Notes: generated from the sequence alone by a model not told the origin. A stretch of DNA of 64,000 bases from Actinomadura harenae (GCF_003696215.1 NZ_RFFG01000015.1:1-64000), one strand, 5' to 3'. Shown: positions 1-9,119, counted from the first letter of the stretch. Program-made: numbers and translations.

Positions 1-135
1 GGTGGCGGTGGCCGTGGCGGCCGCGGCGGCCGTGGCGGCCAGGGCGGCGGCGGCGACCGCGCGCCCCGTCAGCAGCAGAACACCGAGCAGCAGGCCCCCG
101 CCTCCGAGGCTGCTCCGACTGGTGAGGGGAGCTGA
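1..135 (+). CDS. rpsC: 30S ribosomal protein S3, C-terminal end (partial)
   Basis: Only the last 44 codons lie in the window, in frame from base 1 to a TGA at 133-135. The visible part is a Gly/Arg-rich tail (repeated GGRGG-type units) followed by a Gln/Ala/Pro/Glu-rich end. Such a basic, disordered extension is typical of actinobacterial S3, but no conserved KH or S3 core residue is visible. The identification rests on position: it sits five bases before rplP, the place rpsC takes in the S10 operon. Confidence is high from synteny, lower from sequence alone. Confidence 0.85.
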   Translation, partial: GGGGRGGRGGRGGQGGGGDRAPRQQQNTEQQAPASEAAPTGEGS

Positions 136-140
136 ACTCG

Positions 141-560
141 ATGCTGATCCCTCGTAAGGTCAAGCACCGCAAGCAGCACCACCCGAAGCGCCGGGGAATG
201 GCCAAGGGCGGTACGAAGGTTACGTTCGGTGAGTACGGCATCCAGGCCGTCGAGCCCGCGTACGTGACCAACCGGCAGATCGAGGCCGCGCGTATCGCCA
301 TGACCCGCCACATCAAGCGTGGTGGCAAGGTCTGGATCAACATCTTCCCGGACCGCCCGCTGACCAAGAAGCCCGCCGAGACCCGCATGGGTTCCGGTAA
401 GGGCTCGGTCGAGTGGTGGGTGGCCAACGTGAAGCCGGGCCGCGTGATGTTCGAGCTCTCCTACCCGAACGAGCAGGTCGCTCGGGAGGCGCTCACCCGC
501 GCGATCCACAAGCTGCCCATGAAGTGCAAGATCGTGAAGCGAGAGGTGGGTGAGTCCTGA
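141..560 (+). CDS. rplP: 50S ribosomal protein L16
   Basis: A 139-residue protein of normal length for L16, which sits near the peptidyl-transferase and A-site region of the large subunit. The N-terminus [14 protein letters not shown], the segment [17 protein letters not shown] and the end [11 protein letters not shown] are L16 signatures. The ATG at 141 begins the conserved N-terminus. Its TGA overlaps the rpmC ATG by one base (TGATG), which suggests translational coupling in the S10 operon. Confidence 0.98.
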   Translation: MLIPRKVKHRKQHHPKRRGMAKGGTKVTFGEYGIQAVEPAYVTNRQIEAARIAMTRHIKRGGKVWINIFPDRPLTKKPAETRMGSGKGSVEWWVANVKPGRVMFELSYPNEQVAREALTRAIHKLPMKCKIVKREVGES

Positions 561-802
561 TGGCCAAGGGTCTTACCGCCGATGACCTGCGGACCGAGCC
601 TGAGGACGTGCTGGTCACCAAGCTCAAGGAAGCCAAGGAGGAGCTTTTCAACCTCCGCTTCCAGGCCGCCACCGGGCAGCTTGAGAGCCACGGGCGGCTG
701 CGCACGGTGAAGCGCGAGATCGCCCGCATTTACACCGTTATGCGCGAGCGTGAGCTCGGCATCGTCACGGTTGCCGACGACGCCGCGGAGGGCGAGAAGT
801 AA
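560..802 (+). CDS. rpmC: 50S ribosomal protein L29
   Basis: An 80-residue helical protein. Recognisable L29 features are the [22 protein letters not shown] helix and the [17 protein letters not shown] helix. L29 lies at the polypeptide exit tunnel and contributes to the docking site for trigger factor and SRP. The acidic N- and C-terminal extensions are common in actinobacteria. The gene overlaps the L16 stop by one base, and its own TAA overlaps the rpsQ ATG by one base. Confidence 0.97.
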   Translation: MAKGLTADDLRTEPEDVLVTKLKEAKEELFNLRFQAATGQLESHGRLRTVKREIARIYTVMRERELGIVTVADDAAEGEK

Positions 803-1074
803 TGGCTGAGCAGACCGAAGAGCGCGGCATCACCCGCAAGGTGCTCGAGGGCCTGGTGGTCTCCGACAAGATGGACAAGACCGTCGTCGTGTCCGTCGAG
901 GACCGCGTCAAGCACCCGAAGTACCACAAGGTCATCCGCCGCACGAAGAACTACAAGGCGCACGACGAGGCCAACGAGTGTGGCATCGGCGACCGCGTCC
1001 GCCTGATGGAGACCCGCCCGCTGTCGGCGACCAAGCGCTGGCGCGTGGTGGAGATTCTCGAGAAGGCCAAGTAA
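802..1074 (+). CDS. rpsQ: 30S ribosomal protein S17
   Basis: A 90-residue OB-fold protein that binds 16S rRNA early in assembly. The family motifs are visible: [17 protein letters not shown] near the N-terminus, [19 protein letters not shown] in the middle and [13 protein letters not shown] towards the end. It is the last gene of the S10 group; 157 bases of structured RNA separate it from rplN, the first gene of the spc group. Confidence 0.98.
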   Translation: MAEQTEERGITRKVLEGLVVSDKMDKTVVVSVEDRVKHPKYHKVIRRTKNYKAHDEANECGIGDRVRLMETRPLSATKRWRVVEILEKAK

Positions 1075-1101
1075 CCAGGGAGCTCCGCCCCGTCCGGGGC
1101 G

Positions 1102-1158
1102 CCTCCCGACAGACTTCCCGTGGGCGGGCCCTCCTTGAGAGGGCCCGCGTTCGGGAGG
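1102..1158 (+). terminator. Two-part hairpin at the S10/spc operon boundary
   Basis: An inner perfect 10-bp stem (1124-1133 with 1139-1148, five-base loop) is enclosed by a second 8-bp pairing (1102-1109 with 1151-1158). There is no T-run afterwards, so this could be a terminator, a partial attenuator, or an RNA processing or stability element between rpsQ and rplN. The pairing was read directly from the sequence; the function is inferred. Confidence 0.5.
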
Positions 1159-1181
1159 AGACCAGTGAAGGTTCCGCCAGG

Positions 1182-1205
1182 CTCCACGGACGAGGCTCCG
1201 TGGAG
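1182..1205 (+). other. Hairpin in the rplN leader
   Basis: A perfect 9-bp stem (1182-1190 with 1197-1205, six-base loop) lies 26 bases before the rplN start. Bases around 1170-1174 can extend the pairing to 1205-1209. It is close enough to the start to influence initiation. No known ribosomal-protein binding site is recognised here. Confidence 0.4.
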
Positions 1206-1231
1206 AACCGGTGTGACGAAATGGAGTTGAC

Positions 1232-1600
1232 GTGATCCAGCAGGAGTCGCGACTCAAGGTCGCCGACAACACGGGTGCGAAGGAGATCCTTTGCATCCGC
1301 GTTCTCGGTGGCTCGGGTCGGCGCTACGCGGGAGTCGGCGACATCATTGTCGCGACGGTGAAGGACGCCCTTCCCGGCGCGGGCGTGAAGAAGGGTGACG
1401 TCGTCAAGGCGGTCGTCGTGCGTACCCGCAAGGAGCGCCGGCGCCCGGACGGCTCCTACATCCGCTTCGACGAGAACGCGGCCGTCCTGATCAAGGACGG
1501 CGGCGACCCGCGTGGCACCCGCATCTTCGGCCCGGTCGGCCGTGAACTGCGCGAGAAGAAGTTCATGCGCATCATCTCGCTCGCGCCGGAGGTGCTGTGA
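1232..1600 (+). CDS. rplN: 50S ribosomal protein L14
   Basis: A 122-residue protein of standard L14 length, a five-stranded barrel protein at the subunit interface. The start [18 protein letters not shown] and the motif [11 protein letters not shown] are diagnostic. The start codon is GTG at 1232, preceded by GGAG at 1223-1226. It opens the spc operon, and its stop overlaps the rplX ATG by one base. Confidence 0.97.
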   Translation: MIQQESRLKVADNTGAKEILCIRVLGGSGRRYAGVGDIIVATVKDALPGAGVKKGDVVKAVVVRTRKERRRPDGSYIRFDENAAVLIKDGGDPRGTRIFGPVGRELREKKFMRIISLAPEVL

Positions 1601-1908
1601 TGAAGATCAAGAAGGGTGACGAAATCGTCGTCATCGCCGGCAAGGACAAGGGTGCGACCGGCAAGGTCATCCGTGTCATTCCGGGTGAGGAGCGCGTCGT
1701 CGTCGAGGGCGTCAACCTCATCACGAAGAACATCAAGGCCGACGCGCAGCGAGCCGGCAAGGAGAGCGGCCGCGTGACCGTCGAGGCGCCGCTCCACGTG
1801 AGCAACGTGGCCCTGGCCGAGGACGGCAAGCCCGTCCGGGTCGGCTACCGCGTCAACGAGGACGGCACCAAGGTCCGGATCTCGCGCCGTAGCGGCAAGG
1901 AGATCTGA
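1600..1908 (+). CDS. rplX: 50S ribosomal protein L24
   Basis: A 102-residue protein with the KOW motif near the N-terminus ([20 protein letters not shown]). L24 is one of two assembly-initiator proteins of the large subunit and lies near the exit tunnel. I chose ATG 1600, which overlaps the rplN stop as ATGA. The in-frame GTG one codon earlier (1597) would give a redundant extra Met. RBS-like bases lie inside the end of rplN. Confidence 0.96.
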   Translation: MKIKKGDEIVVIAGKDKGATGKVIRVIPGEERVVVEGVNLITKNIKADAQRAGKESGRVTVEAPLHVSNVALAEDGKPVRVGYRVNEDGTKVRISRRSGKEI

Positions 1909-1909
1909 G

Positions 1910-2485
1910 ATGACCGAGACCGTTACCGAGCGTCCCGTGCCGCAGCCGCGCCTGAAGCTCCGCTACCGCGACGAGATCGTCAAGGGCATGCAGGAGCAGT
2001 TCGGCTACAGCAACATCATGCTGGTGCCGGGCCTGACGAAGATCGTCGTCAACATGGGTGTCGGCGACGCCGCCAAGGACGCCAAGCTGATCGAGGGCGC
2101 CGTCCGCGATCTGGCCGCGATCACCGGCCAGAAGCCGGCCGTGAACCGGGCCAAGAAGTCCATCGCGCAGTTCAAGCTGCGTGAGGGCATGCCGATCGGC
2201 GCGCACGTCACGATGCGCGGCGACCGCATGTGGGAGTTCCTGGACCGGCTGCTCGCCACCGCGCTGCCCCGTATCCGTGACTTCCGTGGCCTGTCGCCGA
2301 AGCAGTTCGACGGCAACGGGAACTACACCTTCGGTCTGACCGAGCAGGTCATGTTCCACGAGGTTGACCCGGACAAGATCGACCGTGTCCGTGGCATGGA
2401 CATCACCGTGGTGACCACCGCTAAGACCGATGACGAGGGCCGGGCGCTGCTGAAGCTCCTGGGCTTCCCGTTCAAGGAGAACTGA
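1910..2485 (+). CDS. rplE: 50S ribosomal protein L5
   Basis: A 191-residue protein, slightly longer than the E. coli form because of an N-terminal extension. L5 binds 5S rRNA and contacts the P-site tRNA. Conserved stretches are [44 protein letters not shown] and [17 protein letters not shown]. It starts one base after the rplX stop and is followed two bases later by rpsZ. Confidence 0.98.
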   Translation: MTETVTERPVPQPRLKLRYRDEIVKGMQEQFGYSNIMLVPGLTKIVVNMGVGDAAKDAKLIEGAVRDLAAITGQKPAVNRAKKSIAQFKLREGMPIGAHVTMRGDRMWEFLDRLLATALPRIRDFRGLSPKQFDGNGNYTFGLTEQVMFHEVDPDKIDRVRGMDITVVTTAKTDDEGRALLKLLGFPFKEN

Positions 2486-2487
2486 GC

Positions 2488-2673
2488 ATGGCGAAGAAGA
2501 GCCTGATCGCCAAGGCGGCTCGGAAGCCCAAGTTCGGCGTGCGCGCGTACACCCGCTGCTCGCGCTGCGGCCGTCCGCGCTCCGTGTACCGCAAGTTCGG
2601 CCTGTGCCGCGTCTGCTTCCGCGAGATGGCGCACCGGGGCGAGCTGCCGGGCATCACGAAGTCGAGCTGGTAA
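2488..2673 (+). CDS. rpsZ: 30S ribosomal protein S14, zinc-binding type Z
   Basis: A 61-residue short-form S14 with two CxxC pairs (CSRCG and CRVCF) that form a zinc ribbon. This is the C+ type, as opposed to the ~100-residue zinc-free paralogue that many actinobacteria keep under Zur control. The ending [14 protein letters not shown] is diagnostic. Its place between rplE and rpsH is standard for the spc operon. Confidence 0.98.
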   Translation: MAKKSLIAKAARKPKFGVRAYTRCSRCGRPRSVYRKFGLCRVCFREMAHRGELPGITKSSW

Positions 2674-2697
2674 ACAGCCCGGCCTGTAATAACCACC

Positions 2698-2772
2698 GGG
2701 CACCTGACGAAGGTGCCCATGACCGCGCCAAAGGTCCATCCGTCCCGCCCGCCCGGCGGGCCGGGCGGATGG
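2698..2772 (+). other. Two hairpins in the rpsZ-rpsH gap
   Basis: Hairpin one pairs 2698-2705 with 2711-2718 (8 bp, five-base loop). Hairpin two pairs 2736-2742 with 2766-2772 and has further GC pairing inside. They occupy most of the 128-base gap before rpsH. In other bacteria this operon is controlled by S8 binding to mRNA, but I do not recognise that consensus here, so the role is unknown. Confidence 0.4.
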
Positions 2773-2801
2773 AAACCGTGGCGAGGGAGGGCCAGTAGGC
2801 C

Positions 2802-3200
2802 ATGACGATGACCGACCCGATCGCAGACATGCTGACGCGTCTGCGGAACGCTAACTCGGCGTACCACGACTCGGTGTCGATGCCGTACTCGAAGATCAAG
2901 GCGCACATCGCCGAGATCCTCCAGCAGGAGGGCTACATCTCGGGCTGGAGCGTCGAGGACGCCGAGGTGGGCAAGAAGCTCGTGATCGAGCTGAAGTTCG
3001 GCCCCACCCGCGAGCGTTCGATCGCCGGCATCAAGCGCGTTTCCAAGCCCGGTCTCCGGGTTTACGCGAAGAAGGACAACCTGCCCAAGGTCCTGGGCGG
3101 CCTGGGCGTCGCGATCATCTCGACGTCCTCCGGCCTCATGACCGACCGGCAGGCGGGCAAGCGCGGCGTGGGCGGCGAAGTCCTCGCCTACGTCTGGTAG
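2802..3200 (+). CDS. rpsH: 30S ribosomal protein S8
   Basis: A 132-residue protein of standard length. The N-terminus [18 protein letters not shown] and the C-terminal [20 protein letters not shown] motif define S8, a primary binder of 16S rRNA and the translational repressor of the spc operon in E. coli. The ATG at 2802 follows AGGGAGG. A second in-frame ATG two codons later is an alternative start. Confidence 0.98.
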   Translation: MTMTDPIADMLTRLRNANSAYHDSVSMPYSKIKAHIAEILQQEGYISGWSVEDAEVGKKLVIELKFGPTRERSIAGIKRVSKPGLRVYAKKDNLPKVLGGLGVAIISTSSGLMTDRQAGKRGVGGEVLAYVW

Positions 3201-3217
3201 AGGGGAGGATTCGAAGA

Positions 3218-3754
3218 ATGTCTCGCATTGGACGTCTCCCCATCACCGTGCCCGGCGGGGTCGAGGTGAAGGTCGACGGTCGTGACGTCTCGGTCAAGGG
3301 CCCGAAGGGCTCCCTGACCCTGGCGGTCGCCGAGCCGATCGAGGTCGCGCTGGAGGACGGTCAGCTGACCGTGACCCGGCCGAACGACATCAACACGGTT
3401 CGCGCGCTGCACGGCCTGACGCGGTCGCTGATCAACAACATGGTGGTCGGCGTCACCGAGGGGTACAAGAAGACCCTGGTCATCCAGGGCGTCGGTTACC
3501 GCGTGGTGGCCAAGGGCAAGAACCTCGAGTTCTCGCTCGGTTACAGCCACCCGATCACGGTCGAGCCGCCGGAGGGCATCACCTTCACGGTCGAGAAGCC
3601 GACCCAGCTGGTCGTCGAGGGCATCGACAAGCAGAAGGTCGGCGAGGTCGCCGCCAACATTCGTAAGCTGCGGAAGCCCGACCCGTACAAGGGCAAGGGC
3701 GTGCGTTACGAGGGCGAGCAGATCCGCCGCAAGGTCGGAAAGGCTGGTAAGTAG
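3218..3754 (+). CDS. rplF: 50S ribosomal protein L6
   Basis: A 178-residue protein with the duplicated L6 fold. Conserved parts are [16 protein letters not shown] at the start, the [13 protein letters not shown] segment and the C-terminal [16 protein letters not shown] motif. L6 lies near the sarcin-ricin loop and the elongation-factor binding region. The ATG is preceded by GGGGAGGA at 3201-3208. Confidence 0.98.
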   Translation: MSRIGRLPITVPGGVEVKVDGRDVSVKGPKGSLTLAVAEPIEVALEDGQLTVTRPNDINTVRALHGLTRSLINNMVVGVTEGYKKTLVIQGVGYRVVAKGKNLEFSLGYSHPITVEPPEGITFTVEKPTQLVVEGIDKQKVGEVAANIRKLRKPDPYKGKGVRYEGEQIRRKVGKAGK

Positions 3755-3756
3755 TC

Positions 3757-4143
3757 ATGGCAGGCACGAAGCACCTGGCCGGCAAGGCCACGTCGAAGCG
3801 TGCGCTGGCCCGCAAGCGGCGGCACCTGCGGGTCCGCAAGAAGGTCGTCGGCACCGCCGAGCGTCCTCGCCTTGTCGTGACGCGCTCCAACCAGCACATG
3901 TTCGCCCAGGTCATCGACGACGCCAAGGGCCACACCGTGGCGTGGGCGTCGACGATGGAGGCCGACCTGCGCGCTTCCGACGGCGACAAGACGGCGAAGT
4001 CCCGCAAGGTCGGCGAGCTCCTCGCCGAGCGCGCGCAGGCCGCCGGGGTCACCGCTGTGGTCTTCGACCGTGGCGGCAACAAGTACCACGGTCGCGTCGC
4101 CGCCGTCGCGGACGGCGCTCGTGAGGGGGGCCTGAAGCTCTGA
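3757..4143 (+). CDS. rplR: 50S ribosomal protein L18
   Basis: A 128-residue protein that binds 5S rRNA together with L5 and L25. Motifs are [33 protein letters not shown] and the end [24 protein letters not shown]. It starts two bases after rplF. A 34-base gap separates it from rpsE, longer than the other joints in this operon. Confidence 0.98.
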   Translation: MAGTKHLAGKATSKRALARKRRHLRVRKKVVGTAERPRLVVTRSNQHMFAQVIDDAKGHTVAWASTMEADLRASDGDKTAKSRKVGELLAERAQAAGVTAVVFDRGGNKYHGRVAAVADGAREGGLKL

Positions 4144-4177
4144 TGGCTCTCATGACCAACGAGAAGAGGAACCACTG

Positions 4178-4801
4178 ATGGCAGCGCAGAGGCGTGGTGG
4201 CGGTCAGGGTGGCGACCGTCGCGACGGCCGCCGCGATGACCGTCGCGGTGGCGCCGACAAGGGCCAGTCGTACATCGAGAAGGTCGTGGCGATCAACCGT
4301 GTCGCCAAGGTCGTCAAGGGTGGACGGCGCTTCAGCTTCACCGCCCTGGTGATCGTCGGTGACGGCAACGGCACCGTCGGCGTCGGCTACGGCAAGGCCA
4401 AGGAGGTGCCCGCGGCGATCGCCAAGGGTGTCGAAGAGGCCAAGAAGCACTTCTTCAAGGTGCCGCGGATCCAGGGCACCATCCCTCACACCGTCCAGGG
4501 TGAGGCCGCCGCGGGCGTCGTCCTGCTGCGTCCGGCGTCCCCCGGTACCGGTGTGATCGCGGGTGGCCCGGTGCGCGCCGTCCTGGAGTGCGCCGGAATC
4601 CACGACGTGCTGAGCAAGTCGCTCGGCACCGACAACGCGATCAACATCGTCCACGCCACCGTGGACGGTCTGAAGCAGCTCAAGCGTCCCGAGGAGATCG
4701 CCGCCAAGCGTGGCCTTCCGATCGAGGACGTCGCGCCGGCCGCCATGCTGCGGGCGCGGGCCGCGGGATCCGAAGCCCGGTCGGAGGCCACCGCCTCATG
4801 A
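4178..4801 (+). CDS. rpsE: 30S ribosomal protein S5
   Basis: A 207-residue S5, about 40 residues longer than the E. coli protein. The first ~30 residues are Arg/Gly/Asp-rich and probably disordered. The double-stranded-RNA-binding fold follows ([44 protein letters not shown]). S5 affects decoding accuracy at the mRNA entry channel. RBS GAAGAGGA lies before the ATG. The stop overlaps the rpmD start (ATGA). Confidence 0.98.
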   Translation: MAAQRRGGGQGGDRRDGRRDDRRGGADKGQSYIEKVVAINRVAKVVKGGRRFSFTALVIVGDGNGTVGVGYGKAKEVPAAIAKGVEEAKKHFFKVPRIQGTIPHTVQGEAAAGVVLLRPASPGTGVIAGGPVRAVLECAGIHDVLSKSLGTDNAINIVHATVDGLKQLKRPEEIAAKRGLPIEDVAPAAMLRARAAGSEARSEATAS

Positions 4802-4980
4802 GCCAGGTGAAGATCACGCAGACCAAGTCTGTGATCAGCGAGAAGCAGAACCAGCGTGACACGCTGCGGACGCTGGGCCTCAAGAAGATCGGCCAGTCGG
4901 TCGTCCGTGAGGACACCCAGCAGGTCCGCGGCATGATCCGGACGGTGGCCCACCTGGTCGCCGTCGAGGAGGTCGACTGA
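4798..4980 (+). CDS. rpmD: 50S ribosomal protein L30
   Basis: A 60-residue protein of the usual bacterial L30 length. [19 protein letters not shown] and [21 protein letters not shown] are family signatures. The ATG at 4798 lies inside the last codons of rpsE with a four-base overlap, so it is probably translated by coupling. rplO follows one base later. Confidence 0.97.
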   Translation: MSQVKITQTKSVISEKQNQRDTLRTLGLKKIGQSVVREDTQQVRGMIRTVAHLVAVEEVD

Positions 4981-4981
4981 C

Positions 4982-5443
4982 ATGGCCGACGCCACCGAGG
5001 GCACCCCGCTCAAGGTGCACGACCTGCGTCCGGCCCCTGGCGCCAACCGCCCCAAGACCCGCAAGGGTCGCGGCGAGGCGTCCAAGGGCAAGACCGCCGG
5101 CCGCGGCACCAAGGGCACCAAGGCCCGTAACACCGTTCCGGTCGGGTTCGAGGGCGGTCAGATGCCCCTGATCCGCCGGATTCCGAAGCTCAAGGGCTTC
5201 AAGAACCCGAACCGGGTCGAGTTCCAGGTCGTGAACCTGGACAAGCTCTCCGCCCTCTACCCCGAGGGTGGCGAAGTGACCGCCGAGGACCTGGCGGCCA
5301 AGGGCGCGGTGCGCTCCGGCCGTCCGGTGAAGATCCTCGGCACCGGTGAGATCTCCGTCGCCGTCCAGGTGAAGGTGCACGCCTTCTCCGGCGCGGCGAA
5401 GGAGAAGATCACGGCCGCCGGCGGAACCGCCGAGCAGCTCTGA
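4982..5443 (+). CDS. rplO: 50S ribosomal protein L15
   Basis: A 153-residue protein. The Gly/Lys/Arg-rich N-terminal half ([23 protein letters not shown]) threads into 23S rRNA, and the C-terminal half carries [15 protein letters not shown] and [15 protein letters not shown]15 is a late-assembly protein. It ends the spc operon here; a stable stem-loop precedes secY. Confidence 0.98.
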   Translation: MADATEGTPLKVHDLRPAPGANRPKTRKGRGEASKGKTAGRGTKGTKARNTVPVGFEGGQMPLIRRIPKLKGFKNPNRVEFQVVNLDKLSALYPEGGEVTAEDLAAKGAVRSGRPVKILGTGEISVAVQVKVHAFSGAAKEKITAAGGTAEQL

Positions 5444-5455
5444 GATCGACACCCG

Positions 5456-5527
5456 TGAGACCGGGGCCAGTGTCCACCACGTGTCCGGGCCGGTGGGCCC
5501 GCCGCGGGGGGACCGGCCCCGGTCTCA
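5456..5527 (+). terminator. Stem-loop between rplO and secY
   Basis: A perfect 13-bp stem (5456-5468 with 5515-5527) encloses a 46-base GC-rich loop that can fold further. It begins 13 bases after the rplO stop. With no T-run, its strength as an intrinsic terminator is uncertain; partial termination or RNA processing that lowers secY-adk-map relative to the ribosomal genes would fit its place. A TAGAGT box at 5535-5540 could be a secY promoter -10, but no good -35 is seen. Confidence 0.55.
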
Positions 5528-5632
5528 TCTGCTGTTAGAGTCTCCCCGGCGGCGGTGGTCGGCGTTTTTGCGCCTGACCCCCCGCCGTCGTTGCCCATGG
5601 GCTGATATTCCGCAATTCCCGCAGGAGGAATG

Positions 5633-6928
5633 GTGCTGACCGCGTTCGCTCGGGCCTTCAGAACGCCCGATCTGCGTAAAAAGCTGCTGTTCACGCTCTT
5701 CATGATCGTGGTGTTCCGGATCGGTCAGAACCTGCCGACCCCGAACGTGAACGTGGAGGTGCTCAAGCAGACGGCTGACGCGGCCAAGAAGTCCAACCAG
5801 CTGTACGGCTTGGTGGATCTGTTCTCCGGCGGCGCGTTGCTGAAGCTGTCGGTGTTCGCGCTGGGCATCATGCCCTACATCACCGCGTCGATCATTCTGC
5901 AGTTGCTGACGGTGGTGATTCCCCGGTTGGAGGCCCTGAAGAAGGAGGGCCAGGCCGGGACGACGAAGATCACGCAGTACACGCGGTACCTGACGGTGGG
6001 TCTGGCGATCCTGCAGGGCACCGGTGTGGTGGCGATGGCCGCGACGGGGAGCCTGTTCCAGGGGACCGGCGGCAACGACGACATCCTGTACAAGACGGGG
6101 ATCTTCCCGGTCATCACGATGGTGATCTGCATGGTGGCCGGCACGTCGGTGATCATGTGGCTGGGTGAGCTGGTGACCGACCGCGGTGTCGGCAACGGCA
6201 TGTCGATCCTGATCTTCACGCAGGTCGTGGCGGTGTTCCCGTCGCAGTTCTGGTCGATCTACAAGGCCAAGGGCGGGTTCGTCTTCACGCTGGTGATCGT
6301 GGTGGGTCTGGCGATCATGGCCGGTGTGGTGTTCGTGGAGCAGGCGCAGCGGCGGATCCCGGTGCAGTACGCCAAGCGGATGGTCGGGCGCCGGATGTAC
6401 GGCGGGACCTCGACCTACATCCCGCTGAAGGTCAACCAGGCCGGCATCATCCCGGTCATCTTCGCCTCGTCGCTGCTGTACCTGCCGGCACTGGCCAGCC
6501 AGCTGTGGCCGAACGCCAAGTGGCTGCAGAAGATCCAGCCCTACCTGCACCAGGACAACCCCTGGCACATGGGCATCTTCTTCGTGTTCATCATCTTCTT
6601 CACGTACTTCTACGTCGCGATCACCTTCAACCCCACTGAGGTCGCCGACAACATGAAGAAGTATGGTGGGTTCATCCCAGGTATCCGTCCAGGCCGGCCG
6701 ACCGCCGAGTATCTGGACTACGTGCTGACCCGGATCACCACTCCGGGCGCGCTCTACCTGGGGCTCGTCGCGCTGATTCCCATGGTGGCGTTCGCTCTGC
6801 TGAACGCCACGCAGAACTTCCCCTTCGGCGGGACGAGCATCCTGATCGTCGTCGGCGTCGGACTGGATACCGTGAAGCAGATCGAATCTCAGCTCCAGCA
6901 GCGCAACTACGAAGGCTTCCTGCGGTAG
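5633..6928 (+). CDS. secY: Preprotein translocase subunit SecY
   Basis: A protein of about 431 residues with ten hydrophobic segments, the channel subunit of the SecYEG translocon. Family landmarks are the N-terminal FRTPDLRKKLLFTL, the plug region LVDLFSGGALLKLSVFALGIMP, and cytoplasmic loops with PxxYAKRMVGRRMYGG and GFIPGIRPGRPTAEYL. AGGAGG lies at 5623-5628. The ATG at 5630 is only one base from it, so GTG 5633 (four bases away), which gives the usual VLTAFARAF start, is preferred. adk starts directly at the next base. Confidence 0.97.
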   Translation: MLTAFARAFRTPDLRKKLLFTLFMIVVFRIGQNLPTPNVNVEVLKQTADAAKKSNQLYGLVDLFSGGALLKLSVFALGIMPYITASIILQLLTVVIPRLEALKKEGQAGTTKITQYTRYLTVGLAILQGTGVVAMAATGSLFQGTGGNDDILYKTGIFPVITMVICMVAGTSVIMWLGELVTDRGVGNGMSILIFTQVVAVFPSQFWSIYKAKGGFVFTLVIVVGLAIMAGVVFVEQAQRRIPVQYAKRMVGRRMYGGTSTYIPLKVNQAGIIPVIFASSLLYLPALASQLWPNAKWLQKIQPYLHQDNPWHMGIFFVFIIFFTYFYVAITFNPTEVADNMKKYGGFIPGIRPGRPTAEYLDYVLTRITTPGALYLGLVALIPMVAFALLNATQNFPFGGTSILIVVGVGLDTVKQIESQLQQRNYEGFLR

Positions 6929-7579
6929 ATGCGTATCGTTCTTGTGGGCCCCCCGGGAGCGGGCAAGGGGACTCAGGCCCAGTTCATCGCGTCGCACCTG
7001 TCGATCCCGAAAATCTCGACGGGTGACATCTTCCGAGCCAACATCACCGAGCGCACCGAGCTCGGCACGCTGGCCAAGCAGTACATGGACCGGGGCGACC
7101 TGGTACCCGACGAGGTCACCATCAGCATGGTGCGCGACCGGCTCCAGCACGAGGACGCCGTCGACGGCTTCCTGCTGGACGGGTTCCCCCGCAACGTGCC
7201 GCAGGCCGAGACCCTGAAGAAGATGCTCGCCGAGTGGGACACCCGGCTGGACGTCGTCCTCGAACTGGTCGTCGACGAGGACGAGGTCGTCCGGCGGCTG
7301 TCCGGCCGGCGCCAGTGCCCGCAGTGCGAGCGCATCTGGCACGTCGACTTCGACGACAAGCGGGACGGCATCTGCGACGACTGCGGCGGGACGCTGTACC
7401 AGCGCGACGACGACCGCGAGGAGGTCGTCCGGCACCGGCTGGAGGTCTACGCGGAACAGACCGCGCCCCTCGTCCAGTTCTATTCTGATGAGGGAATCCT
7501 GCGCGGCATCGACGCGACCGGACCGGTCGAGGACGTCACCCGGCGGGCCCTGGACGCGCTGCGTCCGTTCGAGAAGTAG
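6929..7579 (+). CDS. adk: Adenylate kinase, zinc-lid type
   Basis: A 216-residue long-form enzyme that catalyses ATP + AMP = 2 ADP. The P-loop [10 protein letters not shown] is at residues 8-17 and the AMP-binding LLDGFPRN at about 82-89. The LID domain carries Cys130, Cys133, Cys149 and Cys152, which would bind zinc as in Gram-positive enzymes; many actinobacterial Adk proteins are short and lack this lid. The ATG directly follows the secY TAG with no gap. Confidence 0.98.
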   Translation: MRIVLVGPPGAGKGTQAQFIASHLSIPKISTGDIFRANITERTELGTLAKQYMDRGDLVPDEVTISMVRDRLQHEDAVDGFLLDGFPRNVPQAETLKKMLAEWDTRLDVVLELVVDEDEVVRRLSGRRQCPQCERIWHVDFDDKRDGICDDCGGTLYQRDDDREEVVRHRLEVYAEQTAPLVQFYSDEGILRGIDATGPVEDVTRRALDALRPFEK

Positions 7580-7643
7580 ATCGCCGGGTAGGCGGGAGTC
7601 GGGTCACCCCCGGGGCCCGGCCGCCCCTGGGGGAGTTGTGACA

Positions 7644-8453
7644 GTGTTCAAGCGGCGCAGGCCCGCCATCCAGATCAAGACGCCCGAGCAGATCGAGCTG
7701 ATGCGCGCGGCCGGCCTCCTGGTCGGCCGCACGCTGCAGCTGCTGCGCGAGTCGGTGAAGCCCGGCATCTCCACGCTGGACCTCGACCGGATCGCCGAGC
7801 AGCACATCCGGGACAACGGCGGCATCCCGTCCTTCAAGGGCTACCACGGGTTCACCGGCACGATCTGCGCCTCGGTCAACGAGGAGATCGTCCACGGCAT
7901 CCCGCGGCCGGACAAGACGCTGCGCGACGGCGACATCATCTCGATCGACTGCGGCGCGATCGTCGAGGGCTGGCACGGCGACTCGGCGATCACAGTCCCG
8001 GTGGGGGAGATCACTCCCGAGCTGACGAAGCTGCTCGAGGTGACCGAGGCCTCCATGTGGCACGGCCTCGCCGCCGGTGTCGTCGGGGCGCGCCTGACCG
8101 ACATGTCCCACGCGATCGAGACCCACATCCGCTCCGAGGGCCGGTACGGCATCGTCGAGGGCTACGGCGGGCACGGCATCGGCACCGAGATGCACATGGA
8201 CCCGCTGATCCCGAACCACGGCGCCCCCGGGCACGGGCCGGTGCTCGAGGCGGGCATGTGCTTCGCCGTCGAGCCGATGGTCAACCTCGGCACCAAGGAC
8301 ACCGACGAGCTCGAGGACGGCTGGACCGTGATCACCACGGACGCCAAGGCGTCGGCGCACTTCGAGCACACCTTCGCCGTCACGCCCGAGGGCCCGCGCG
8401 TGCTGACCGCGCTGGACGAGGGCCGGGAGTGGTTCGCCAAGCTCGGCCTGTGA
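7644..8453 (+). CDS. map: Methionine aminopeptidase, type I
   Basis: About 269 residues. It removes the initiator Met from nascent proteins. The pita-bread fold metal ligands can be read as the two Asp of DCGAIVEGWHGD, the His of GYGGHGIG, the Glu of FAVEPM and the Glu of FEHTFAV. GTG 7644 (MFKRRRP) has GGGAG eight bases upstream; GTG 7638 is also possible. In many actinobacteria infA follows map directly; here a 4-kb accessory block intervenes. Confidence 0.97.
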   Translation: MFKRRRPAIQIKTPEQIELMRAAGLLVGRTLQLLRESVKPGISTLDLDRIAEQHIRDNGGIPSFKGYHGFTGTICASVNEEIVHGIPRPDKTLRDGDIISIDCGAIVEGWHGDSAITVPVGEITPELTKLLEVTEASMWHGLAAGVVGARLTDMSHAIETHIRSEGRYGIVEGYGGHGIGTEMHMDPLIPNHGAPGHGPVLEAGMCFAVEPMVNLGTKDTDELEDGWTVITTDAKASAHFEHTFAVTPEGPRVLTALDEGREWFAKLGL

Positions 8454-8604
8454 CCCCGCACCGGGCCGCTCCTGCCGGGGTGGTTCCAGGGTCCGGGGGA
8501 AGGTGAACCTGTCTCCCTTGAGAGCACCGGGATTCACCGGGCACTCTGGGAGGTAGCGGTGGATCGTCTCTCCTCCGCTCCGAACGACGCGTGAAGGGGT
8601 CGCC

Positions 8605-9042
8605 ATGGCGCCCAATCCTGATATCCGAGCCTCGGACGCCGACCGGGACCGGGTCGCCGCGAGCCTGCGCGAGCACACCGCGGACGGCCGGCTCACCATG
8701 GGCGAACTCGAGGAGCGCCTGGAGGCGACCTACGAGGCCAAGACCATGGGCGAGCTGGAGCGGGTGACCGCCGACCTCCCCGAGGCCGACCTGCACAACC
8801 GGCCGATTCCGGCCTACCAGCGCACGACCGCGGCGCCCCCGGCGAGGAGCGGGGCGGTCTGGTACGGGACGCGGGCCATGTGGAGCGCCTGGGCGGTCGT
8901 CGTCGGGCTGAACATCGCCATCTGGGCGATCGTCGCGATCTCCTCCCCGGTCACCCCGTATCCGTGGTGGCTCTGGGTGGCCGGTCCGTGGGGCGTGATG
9001 CTCCTGGCCAGGAGCATCTTCGGGAACGGCGGCAGACGCTAG
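8605..9042 (+). CDS. DUF1707 (SHOCT-like) two-pass membrane protein
   Basis: A 145-residue protein. Residues 6-62 match the DUF1707 pattern: an RASDADRDRVAASLREH start, then GRLTMGELEERLEATYEAKTMGEL and a DLP end. This is followed by two hydrophobic stretches (about 92-113 and 117-138). DUF1707 proteins are common in actinobacteria, and their function is not established. GAAGGGG lies before the ATG. It sits alone after map and is closed by a strong bidirectional terminator. Confidence 0.85.
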   Translation: MAPNPDIRASDADRDRVAASLREHTADGRLTMGELEERLEATYEAKTMGELERVTADLPEADLHNRPIPAYQRTTAAPPARSGAVWYGTRAMWSAWAVVVGLNIAIWAIVAISSPVTPYPWWLWVAGPWGVMLLARSIFGNGGRR

Positions 9043-9060
9043 TTCCCTGATGAGGTGATC

Positions 9061-9111
9061 GAACAGACGAAGAGGCCCGCCGGGACACCCGGCGGGCCTC
9101 TTCGTCTGTTC
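9061..9111. terminator. Bidirectional 24-bp perfect hairpin terminator
   Basis: Bases 9061-9084 are exactly complementary to 9088-9111 with a three-base loop. It lies 18 bases after the DUF1707 stop and 8 bases after the stop of the converging metallophosphoesterase gene, so it can serve both. It is the longest perfect stem I found in the window. Confidence 0.9.
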
Positions 9112-9119
9112 GCGGGTGT

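Noticed and set aside
5525..7435. 636-codon open frame on the minus strand across secY and adk
   Set aside because: Antisense to two unmistakable genes; composition (His/Asp/Arg-rich) is what GC3 bias creates on the opposite strand.
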